Source of the DNA: JAAFIP01 sp043774625
GTDB lineage: Bacteria; Pseudomonadota; Gammaproteobacteria; Burkholderiales; Burkholderiaceae_C
Length of the DNA stretch: 13,232 bases
NCBI GenBank assembly: GCA_043774625.1
Contig: JAYVTG010000018.1
Coordinates: 1-13,232 of the forward strand
Direction of reading: 5' to 3'
Below the pieces are notes generated by a model. That model was given only the letters and a program-made list of their open reading frames with translations. It had not been told where the DNA came from and ran no database searches. The position numbers were made by a program, and so were the translations under genes. Of this stretch, positions 1-4,552 are shown one piece after another. Each line of letters starts with the position of its first letter. The first letter of the stretch is position 1.

Positions 1-15
1 GAAGGCTTTGGGGGA

Positions 16-122
16 GGGGTGTGCGATGAAAAATTTTTAGGAAGGCGCGCGTTGTTGAAGGTCGAACGCTACAAAACGCAGTTCGCGCGTGTTTTCTAAA
101 AACTTTTTGCAGCGCACACCCC
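16..122. repeat. Long imperfect hairpin downstream of cca
   Basis: The left arm (16-51) and right arm (84-122) are inverted copies. Both begin GGGGTGTGCG when read toward the centre, contain an A-run/T-run segment, and end CGCGCG, with several mismatches and a few extra bases between. The 32-nt centre (52-83) contains GTCGAACGCTACAAAACGC. The design (long arms of about 36-39 nt and a centre of about 30 nt) matches three other hairpins in this window (1623-1702, 1781-1852, 3833-3908), but the centre resembles theirs only weakly. It lies about 110 bp past the cca stop codon, so it could stop or stabilise that transcript. There is no clean T-run after the stem, so a classical intrinsic terminator is not supported. 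Confidence 0.6.
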
Positions 123-214
123 GAGTCCAAAGCATGCCTACCAACTGAGCAAGTCCAACGCCTACCCAACAAGTCAGTCCAAAGCCCAAAGTCAACCCAC
201 CCACAGAGCAAGTC
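123..214. repeat. Degenerate tandem repeat, period about 24 bp
   Basis: Short words recur at regular distances: GAGTCCAAAGC (123-133) and CAGTCCAAAGC (175-185), GCCTACC (136-142 and 160-166, 24 bp apart), and GAGCAAGTC (147-155 and 206-214). The region reads as a decayed array of about four units on a C/A-rich strand. No credible gene is present: the one open frame across it is low-complexity and overlaps the end of cca. Function unknown. Confidence 0.4.
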
Positions 215-232
215 AAAAACCGTGAACAACTC

Positions 233-1504
233 TCACTCAGCCAACGCCACCTGCACCGCCTGCACTCTCGTCTTTTCAATAGCTTGACCTATTTTTGGCC
301 CTGTAGCCCCCGCAGATATTGCGCGAGCAGCTATCGGTTCTGTAGCAACTGCCAGTGCAGCGTCGAGTGCTTTTTGCAGGCGAATGCGTTGCGGGTACGA
401 CTCATTCTGCTTGCCTAGCCGCCCTCGTGCGTCGCACTCGCAGGCCAGCAGGGCATCGGCAAAGCGGGCGGGTTTGCGAAAGGCGTCGCAGCGTTGCAGC
501 AGGCGCACGATGGATGCAGCGTTCAAATCGCCACTGCGGTGGATGTTGCCATGCTCGCGCGCCACGACCTCGGCCAGCTCGCGACAGTCCAGCGGCACGC
601 GAAAGCGGTCGCACACGGGGTGCAGCAGTTTGACGCTGCGTTCTTCGTGGCCAAGGTGGCGCGGCAAGTCTTCAGCGCGCGTGGTGCCTTTGCCCAGATC
701 GTGCAGCAGGCAAGCCAGGCGCACGGGTAGGCTGGCGCTGAGTTGCGCGGCCATGTCCAGCACCATCATCAGGTGCACGCCGGTGTCTACTTCGGGGTGG
801 TGCGCCTCGGGCTGGGGCACGCCCCACAGGCGGTTGACTTCGGGCAGCAGTACCTGCAGCGCGCCGCAGTCACGCAGCACGCCGAACATTTGCGAGGGTT
901 TGGCTTCCATCAACCCGCGCGACAGTTCTTGCCACACGCGCTCGGCTACCAGGGCGTCTGCCTCGCCGCTGGCAACCATGCGGCGCATGAGGGTCATGGT
1001 TTCAGGCGCTACGGCAAAGTCTGCAAACCGGGCGGCAAAGCGCGCCACGCGCAGAATGCGTACCGGGTCTTCAGCAAAAGCCAGACTGACGTGGCGCAGC
1101 ACCTTGTCTTTCAAATCACGCTGGCCGTGGTACGGGTCTACCAGTTCAAACTGGGACAGGGTTTGGGAGCTAAAACTGCCTGATGCCAGCGTAGATAGTG
1201 CGCGAGCAGCTATAGAATTAATAGTAAGGTCGCGGCGCACCAAATCCAGTTCTAGCGTGACGTCTGGGTCGGCATAGAAGCTAAAGCCGTGGTAGCCCTT
1301 GGCGGTTTTGCGTTCGGTGCGGGCCAGGGCGTACTCTTCGCGCGACTGTGGATGCAGGAAGACGGGGAAGTCTTTGCCAACGGGTTGGTAGCCTTGTTTC
1401 AGCATTTCTTCGGGTGTGCTGCCCACCACCACGTAGTCGCGGTCGCGCACGCTTTGGCCTAACAAGGCGTCTCTGACTGCGCCGCCGACTAAGTAGATTT
1501 CCAT
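233..1504 (-). CDS. cca: Multifunctional CCA protein (tRNA nucleotidyltransferase)
   Basis: This enzyme adds or repairs the 3'-terminal CCA of tRNAs using CTP and ATP without a template. The 423-residue product follows E. coli Cca (about 412) along its whole length. It opens MEIYLVGGAVRDALLG, has the catalytic carboxylates in DRD (residues 21-23), RRDLTIN (90-96), the ARTER segment (61-65), and an HD phosphohydrolase motif LLHDLGKG (H268/D269) typical of the gamma/beta-proteobacterial bifunctional form. The start at 1504 is chosen because the family begins exactly MxIYLVGGAVRD; the open frame runs further upstream to 1699 but that part is unrelated. No strong ribosome-binding site precedes the ATG. 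Oddity: two copies of a roughly 60-bp interspersed repeat are translated inside the gene. One sits at residues 93-113, between the RRDLTIN motif and DPYHG, where the protein is about 15 residues longer than E. coli. The other sits near the C-terminus (residues 386-406). Both give the peptide IAARA(I/L)S. Confidence 0.97.
   Translation of the reverse strand: MEIYLVGGAVRDALLGQSVRDRDYVVVGSTPEEMLKQGYQPVGKDFPVFLHPQSREEYALARTERKTAKGYHGFSFYADPDVTLELDLVRRDLTINSIAARALSTLASGSFSSQTLSQFELVDPYHGQRDLKDKVLRHVSLAFAEDPVRILRVARFAARFADFAVAPETMTLMRRMVASGEADALVAERVWQELSRGLMEAKPSQMFGVLRDCGALQVLLPEVNRLWGVPQPEAHHPEVDTGVHLMMVLDMAAQLSASLPVRLACLLHDLGKGTTRAEDLPRHLGHEERSVKLLHPVCDRFRVPLDCRELAEVVAREHGNIHRSGDLNAASIVRLLQRCDAFRKPARFADALLACECDARGRLGKQNESYPQRIRLQKALDAALAVATEPIAARAISAGATGPKIGQAIEKTRVQAVQVALAE
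288..348 (-). repeat. Interspersed ~60-bp repeat, copy A (inside cca)
   Basis: Read on the minus strand this is TTGCTACAGAACCGATAGCT, then GCTCGCGCAATATCTGCGGG, then GGCTACAGGGCCAAAAATAGG. It matches copies at 1168-1228, 1993-2053, 3942-4001, 7460-7524 and 10437-10495 around the core TAGCTGCTCGCGCA. It encodes the C-terminal Cca segment PIAARAISAGATGPKI. The downstream GATGPKIGQAI part looks natural for Cca C-termini, so this copy may have replaced or merged with native sequence rather than lengthened the protein. Confidence 0.75.
1168..1228 (-). repeat. Interspersed ~60-bp repeat, copy B (inside cca)
   Basis: The minus strand reads CTTACTATTAATTCTATAGC, then TGCTCGCGCACTATCTACGC, then TGGCATCAGGCAGTTTTAGC. 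The core TAGCTGCTCGCGCACTATCTACG is identical to the intergenic copy D (3942-4001). It is translated in the same frame as copy A (SIAARALSTLASG) and falls between the conserved RRDLTIN motif and DPYHG, where the protein is longer than E. coli Cca. This indicates an in-frame insertion tolerated in a surface loop. Confidence 0.75.
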
Positions 1505-1536
1505 GGGAGTAGTGTAGGGTCGTTTTTGTTTTCTTC

Positions 1537-1567
1537 GGGCAAGGGGTTTTTTGATGCTTGCCCTTTT
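1537..1567. other. Small hairpin with T-run in the cca leader
   Basis: GGGCAAG (1537-1543) pairs with CTTGCCC (1557-1563) and is followed by TTTT on the plus strand. In plus orientation it resembles a weak intrinsic terminator facing away from cca, which would only stop transcription antisense to cca. In cca orientation there is no T-run. It lies 33 bp upstream of the cca start codon. Confidence 0.3.
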
Positions 1568-1622
1568 GTACGAGCGTGGACGAGGGTGGGTTGGCTTGCT
1601 GTTGCGCGTTGATAGTTGTACG

Positions 1623-1702
1623 GGCTTGGCTAGGTGTTTGCGGTTCCGCTCATGATGCGGCATACGCATAAATCGCGGAGCCCGCAAACACCTAGCCAAG
1701 CC
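1623..1702. repeat. Hairpin element 1: unique arms, conserved centre
   Basis: The left arm (1623-1648) begins GGCTTGGCTAGGTGTTTGCGG, and the right arm (1676-1702) is its reverse complement, 21 consecutive pairs perfect and then one or two mismatches near the centre. The centre (1649-1675) is CTCATGATG, then CGGCATACG, then CATAAATCG. The outer parts of the centre are shared with elements 2 and 3, but the arm sequence is not. An 8-nt word, GTTGCGCG, is also found in mirrored position outside both arms, so the inverted region may once have been longer. It sits in the 305-bp gap between the DUF2917 gene and cca, about 120 bp upstream of cca. Confidence 0.8.
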
Positions 1703-1780
1703 TTGAAATGGTTGGCGCGCAACCGTTGAATACCGCAGACGCTGAGGTCGTGACCCTTCGAATATTCACAGTCATCGCAG

Positions 1781-1852
1781 CAGGGTGAGCGTATGCTGTT
1801 GACCCGATTTTAGGTACTCCTACATGAGGGGCTGCAGCATACGCTCACCCTG
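1781..1852. repeat. Hairpin element 2: unique arms, conserved centre
   Basis: The arms are 1781-1804 and 1829-1852. CAGGGTGAGCGTATGCTG is perfectly mirrored over 18 bp, and the six bases next to the centre are mostly mismatched. Read on the minus strand, the centre (1805-1828) is CTCATGTAGGAGTACC then TAAAATCG, matching element 3 at most positions. The 3' end of the DUF2917 frame reads through the right arm and stops at the TAA inside this centre. Confidence 0.8.
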
Positions 1853-2604
1853 CGTACAAGAGATGACTCACTTATACGCCCCCCAACAAGCCAAGCACAC
1901 AAGACGAAGCCATGGACTCGCAAGATGCCATGCACCTGGGCTTTGCTGGCTCTGGACTGTGCGTTAAAGGCTCGCTCTGCTTCGTCTGCAAAGAAGAAAT
2001 CGTATGTTTCCCGCGCTGGATATGCGCAACCAGCTATTAAAGTAGTAGCAAAACCTGCCACACCCGCCAAGACACCGCGCACAAGCACGGCCAGCAAAGC
2101 GCCCGCCAAACGCGGCAAAGCTACGCCTGCCAAAGCCGTTGCGCGACCCGCCATGACCAGGGCGGCGCGCAAGTCTGCCAAGGGCTGAGCCCACGCGGCA
2201 GCGCTGTTGCAGGCACCTGCAGCGGGGCCTGCACCCGCCGGGTTGGCCAGCCGAAACCAGCTCCCGCGCACAGCCACACCAGCTTGTGCCGCCAGTTGCA
2301 TGGGCACCGGGTTCCAGTCGAAATACAAGGTCTGTGTAGCGGGCATTTTCCAGCCCTCCAGCACCACGGCGTCGCCCGCTGGCACGCGCAGACAGTCACC
2401 CGCTTGCAAAAAATGGTCGCCCGGCAGGCTGGGCAGGGTCACCCACGCGCCGCCTTGGCTGATGCGCAGCACGCTGTCTTCTTGTGGAGTCAAAGACAAG
2501 GCGCGGCCTGCGCACAGTGCAAACGCGCCTGCTGGCTTTTGGCTGGCAGCAGGCTGGGTGCAGGCCGACGGTGCAGACGATGGGGTGTCAAATGGACGGT
2601 ACAT
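1810..2604 (-). CDS. DUF2917 domain protein with element-derived C-terminus
   Basis: The 264-residue product carries a DUF2917-type domain at about residues 29-97 (LSLTPQEDSVLRI, GGAWVTL, PGDHFLQAGDCLRVPAG, TLYFDW). The biochemical role of this family is not known to me. The start at 2604 is set by AAGGAG six bases upstream; a TTG five codons earlier would contain that site. The stretch from about 105 to 215 is Ala/Gly-rich and partly hydrophobic. Residues 184-204 (GFATTLIAGCAYPA...) are encoded by copy C of the interspersed repeat. After QSRASKAQVHG, where I would expect such a protein to end, the frame continues for about 38 residues; the last 13 are read from hairpin element 2 and the stop codon lies in that element's conserved centre. 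Divergent from the LysR gene at 2775, which is its likely regulator. Confidence 0.8.
   Translation of the reverse strand: MYRPFDTPSSAPSACTQPAASQKPAGAFALCAGRALSLTPQEDSVLRISQGGAWVTLPSLPGDHFLQAGDCLRVPAGDAVVLEGWKMPATQTLYFDWNPVPMQLAAQAGVAVRGSWFRLANPAGAGPAAGACNSAAAWAQPLADLRAALVMAGRATALAGVALPRLAGALLAVLVRGVLAGVAGFATTLIAGCAYPARETYDFFFADEAERAFNAQSRASKAQVHGILRVHGFVLCAWLVGGRISESSLVRRVSVCCSPSCRST
1993..2053 (-). repeat. Interspersed ~60-bp repeat, copy C (inside the DUF2917 gene)
   Basis: The minus strand reads TTTTGCTACTACTTTAATAG, then CTGGTTGCGCATATCCAGCG, then CGGGAAACATACGATTTC. The core is TAGCTGGTTGCGCATATCCAGCG, a diverged match to TAGCTGCTCGCGCA. It is translated in the same frame as the two cca copies (LIAGCAYPA compared with IAARAIS). 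Confidence 0.6.
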
Positions 2605-2711
2605 GGCAAGCTCCTTCAAACTTGGTTAAAACCGCGTGATGGGCTGCAAAGCTTGGTGAATCAGGAGTCACAACTATTGCGGTTTAGGACTGAATGATCA
2701 TCCTGCCACGC

Positions 2712-2740
2712 TTGCAAGTCCAATGAATTCTCATTACACT
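2712..2740 (+). promoter_or_regulatory. Putative sigma-70 promoter of the lysR gene
   Basis: TTGCAA (2712-2717) and TACACT (2735-2740) are separated by exactly 17 bp. Each hexamer matches the consensus at four of six positions. The predicted transcription start, around 2747, falls inside the palindrome at 2739-2765, the arrangement expected for autorepression of a LysR-type gene. Prediction only. Confidence 0.5.
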
Positions 2741-2765
2741 ATTCATTCGTAATTAGCATGAATAG
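2739..2765. promoter_or_regulatory. Putative LysR-type operator (T-N11-A palindrome)
   Basis: CTATTCAT (2739-2746) and ATGAATAG (2758-2765) form a perfect 8-bp inverted repeat with an 11-bp spacer, the standard ATTCAT-N11-ATGAAT form of a LysR-type box. A further half-site, ATGAAT, lies at 2724-2729. It is between the divergent DUF2917 and lysR genes, 10 bp before the lysR start codon, so both genes could be controlled from it. Confidence 0.65.
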
Positions 2766-2774
2766 GTCATCAGC

Positions 2775-3776
2775 ATGTTGCATTCCTTAACCCATCTTCG
2801 CACCCGCCCCATTGGCGCTGGCAACCTGCGGGCTTTTGAAGCAGTGGCCAGGCACCTGAACTTTCGCGCAGCAGCGCAAGAACTGGCACTCACCCAGTCT
2901 GCGGTGTCGCGCCAAATCCAGTCGCTAGAAGAAGAAGTGGGCGCCAGCCTGTTCAATCGGCACACCCGTTCGGTAGAACTCACCGGCGCTGGCATGGCGC
3001 TGCTGGGCGCGTCTGCACCGTCGCTAGAGCGTATCGACAGCGCGGTGCGGCAGATTCGGGCCAGCACGGGGCGCAAGTCGGTGGCAGTTACCACTTTTGC
3101 GTCTCTCGCATCAATGTGGCTGATCCCACGGCTGGAAAAGTTTCAACAGGATAATGCAGGTATCGACATTCGCATTGATGCGTCAGACGTGTCAGTGGAC
3201 ATGGAAACCGCCGACATCGACATGGCGTTGCGCTACGGCCCTGCCAACAAAATGCCCGCACACGCCATTCGCCTGTTTGGCGAACAGCTCACGCCTGTGG
3301 TCAGCCCGTGGTTGCTGAAAAGCCAGCCCAAGATCAGGGCAGCATCGGACATGGCCAACTTCACCCTGATCGAGGCGGGCGACAGCCACAGCACCCACCT
3401 GGAATGGCTGACCTGGCGACGCTGGCTGGACAAGCAGGGCCTGCCCAAGCTGGAGGCCAAGCGCTGGCTGTACTTCAACTACGCGTACCAAATGGTGCAG
3501 GCAGCCCTCACCGGCCAGGGCGTGGTGCTGGCGCGCACCCCACTGGTGGCCGAAAGCCTGGCCAGCGGCGACCTGGTCGAACCCTTGCCCCAACTGCGCA
3601 TCGACTCGCCCATGGCCTTTTGGCTGGTGCTGGGGCCACGTGCGCGGTCAACGTCTACCGCGCGGCCCGAGGTGGTGGCCTTTTGCAACTGGATCAAACA
3701 GCAAGCCAGCGAGACGCGCACGGTGATTGGCGAGGTGCCGGGGAGCGATGTGGAGACGGGGTCGCTGGATGATTGA
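2775..3776 (+). CDS. LysR-type transcriptional regulator
   Basis: The 333-residue product has the N-terminal winged helix-turn-helix of the LysR family at about residues 14-75 (NLRAFEAVARHLNFRAAAQELALTQSAVSRQIQSLEEEVGASLFNR in broken form: FEAVARH, AAQELALTQSAVSRQI, LEEEVGASLF). A type 2 periplasmic-binding-protein-like effector domain follows from about residue 100 (SLASMWLIPRLEKFQ, DMALRYG, AYQMVQAALTGQGVVLAR). The effector domain resembles GcvA-type regulators, but the ligand cannot be told. It is divergent from the DUF2917 gene with a T-N11-A palindrome and promoter in the 170-bp gap, so it probably controls that gene and itself. The ribosome-binding site is weak. The last 20 or so residues (PGSDVETGSLDD) look like an unstructured tail. 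Confidence 0.93.
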   Translation: MLHSLTHLRTRPIGAGNLRAFEAVARHLNFRAAAQELALTQSAVSRQIQSLEEEVGASLFNRHTRSVELTGAGMALLGASAPSLERIDSAVRQIRASTGRKSVAVTTFASLASMWLIPRLEKFQQDNAGIDIRIDASDVSVDMETADIDMALRYGPANKMPAHAIRLFGEQLTPVVSPWLLKSQPKIRAASDMANFTLIEAGDSHSTHLEWLTWRRWLDKQGLPKLEAKRWLYFNYAYQMVQAALTGQGVVLARTPLVAESLASGDLVEPLPQLRIDSPMAFWLVLGPRARSTSTARPEVVAFCNWIKQQASETRTVIGEVPGSDVETGSLDD

Positions 3777-3832
3777 TGCCGCCCCTGCAAGTCGCTGCGG
3801 GTTGGCTTCGCGGCTCTCATGTCGTCACATCA

Positions 3833-3908
3833 GCGCGGATGGCTGCATGCCGCAGGCGCTCATGATGGAGTACCATAAATCGCTTCTGCGCCATACAACC
3901 ATCCGCGC
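3833..3908. repeat. Hairpin element 3: unique arms, conserved centre
   Basis: The left arm (3833-3858) begins GCGCGGATGG and is mirrored by the right arm (3883-3908) with about five scattered mismatches over 26 bp. The centre (3859-3882) is CTCATGATGGAGTACC then ATAAATCG. It matches the ends of the centre of element 1 exactly and element 2 (read on the other strand) at most positions, whereas the three arm sequences are unrelated. It begins about 57 bp after the lysR stop codon. No T-run follows, so it is not a typical intrinsic terminator. Confidence 0.8.
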
Positions 3909-3941
3909 GGCGACGTGGGTTGGTGGTCGAAGGTGCAATAC

Positions 3942-4001
3942 CTTTTGCTCTACTTTTTGTAGCTGCTCGCGCACTATCTACGGCGGTTTCAACCACAAAG
4001 T
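3942..4001 (+). repeat. Interspersed ~60-bp repeat, copy D (intergenic)
   Basis: The plus strand reads TTTTGCTCTACTTTTTGTAG, then CTGCTCGCGCACTATCTACG, then GCGGTTTCAACCACAAAG. It is the only copy in the window outside a recognised gene and shares its core with copy B in cca. It lies in the 264-bp gap between lysR and the broken helix-turn-helix gene, which otherwise holds only hairpin element 3. Confidence 0.7.
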
Positions 4002-4040
4002 GTGATGCGACCGAGTGATTGAAGCTATTGAGGAGTACCG

Positions 4041-4248
4041 ATGACTGGCAAAACCATTTCCACTGCAAAGAACCCCCATCTTTGCAGCAGTTTTGATGGT
4101 TTTTTGGCCCAAGAGGGCATGCTGCAAGCCGCCACAGCCACCGCTGTCAAACGCTTGATCACCTGGCAGATTGAGCAAGAGATGAAGGCGCGCCAGCTTG
4201 ACTTTGACTGCCTTGGCCAGTGCGGCGGCGTTGGGCCTGCAGATTTAG
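4041..4248 (+). pseudogene. Remnant of a small HTH (Fis/Xre-like) regulator, internally deleted
   Basis: A good GGAG site (4032-4035) precedes ATG 4041. The first 51 codons (KNPHLCSSFDGFLAQEG, ATAVKRLITWQIEQEMKAR) look like the N-terminus of a family of roughly 90-100-residue helix-turn-helix proteins, often annotated as Fis-family or antitoxin-like regulators. At about 4194 the original frame turns into unrelated residues. The neighbouring frame instead reads SLTLTALASAAALGLQI and stops at 4248, which looks like the usual C-terminus of the same family. The helix-turn-helix core of some 25-30 residues that should lie between is missing. I infer an internal deletion that also shifted the frame. 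The uninterrupted frame to 4256 gives a 71-residue chimera. No toxin partner is visible. Family assignment is from memory of the sequence pattern. Confidence 0.6.
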
Positions 4249-4483
4249 CTAGCTGATGAGCGTGTAGCCTTCCTGGAGAAGTAGCAACGCGGTTGTTGGA
4301 GGGCGCACAATGGAATGGAACAGGGTGCAATGGCTGCGTAGCCCTTCCGCAATTACTGCTGATTTACAAGCCACCCCTTTACTGCCCACATGCACTTACA
4401 CTTTTGAATAGACAAGCGTGAAATAAGTCATGCGATCCAGCAACGGTTTAAATCTACATTTAGTAACTTCTGTTAAAGTGACT

Positions 4484-4498
4484 TTTACCGGAGGTAAA
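4484..4498 (+). promoter_or_regulatory. Palindrome over the ribosome-binding site of the repeat-containing gene
   Basis: TTTACC (4484-4489) and GGTAAA (4493-4498) form a perfect 6-bp inverted repeat with GGA between. The Shine-Dalgarno GGAGG (4490-4494) lies in the loop and the 3' arm, seven bases before ATG 4502. A folded transcript would hide part of the ribosome-binding site; alternatively the palindrome is a protein-binding operator. The rest of the gap 4249-4483 shows no gene and no convincing promoter. Confidence 0.4.
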
Positions 4499-4501
4499 TC
4501 T

Positions 4502-4552
4502 ATGTCGTCTCTCGTCTCTCGTCTCTCGTCTCTCGTCTCTTGTCGCGAGTAA
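4502..4552 (+). other. 16-codon leader frame from the well-placed ATG (out of frame with the downstream gene)
   Basis: GGAGG (4490-4494), seven bases, then ATG 4502 is by far the best translation start in the area. The frame runs through the 7-bp repeats (M S S L V S R L S S L V S C R E) and stops at TAA 4550-4552. The large open frame starting nearby is offset by +2. Adding one 7-bp unit, or removing two, fuses this ATG to the large frame. I therefore read this as the truncated OFF-state product of the downstream gene, not as an independent peptide. Confidence 0.6.
4505..4539 (+). repeat. Heptanucleotide tandem repeat (TCGTCTC)x5, probable phase-variation tract
   Basis: Five perfect head-to-tail copies of TCGTCTC occupy 4505-4539, directly after the second base triplet boundary of ATG 4502. 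Seven is not a multiple of three, so gain or loss of a unit by slipped-strand mispairing changes the reading frame. The distance from ATG 4502 to the large frame's first possible codon (TTG 4540) is 38; it becomes 45 (in frame) with six units and 24 (in frame) with three. Confidence 0.85.

Noticed and set aside
136..150. Minus strand reads GCTCAGTTGGTAGGC, like a tRNA D-arm.
   Set aside because: No acceptor stem, anticodon arm or T-arm is found around it, and the words belong to the degenerate 24-bp array. Treated as chance.
37..279. Open frame of 80 codons on the minus strand.
   Set aside because: Overlaps the end of cca, consists of hairpin and tandem-repeat sequence, has no ribosome-binding site, and gives a low-complexity protein.
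384..1277. Large plus-strand open frame opposite cca.
   Set aside because: It is a Ser/Arg-rich antisense shadow of a clearly identified gene.
1505..1699. N-terminal extension of Cca from 1699.
   Set aside because: The Cca family starts at MEIYLVGGAVRD (1504). The upstream residues are Arg/Lys-rich noise that runs into hairpin element 1.
1623..1852. Intrinsic terminators for the DUF2917 gene and lysR.
   Set aside because: The stems are far longer than usual, lack a following T-run, and share a conserved centre that a terminator would not need.
1623..3908. Integron attC sites as an explanation for the hairpins.
   Set aside because: attC sites keep conserved outer ends (RYYYAAC/GTTRRRY) and variable centres. 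These have the opposite arrangement, and there are no gene cassettes or integrase.
4031..4043. GGAGTACC at 4032-4039, shared with the centre of the hairpin elements.
   Set aside because: There is no inverted flanking sequence here, and GGAG serves as the ribosome-binding site of the broken regulator. An 8-bp match alone is likely chance.
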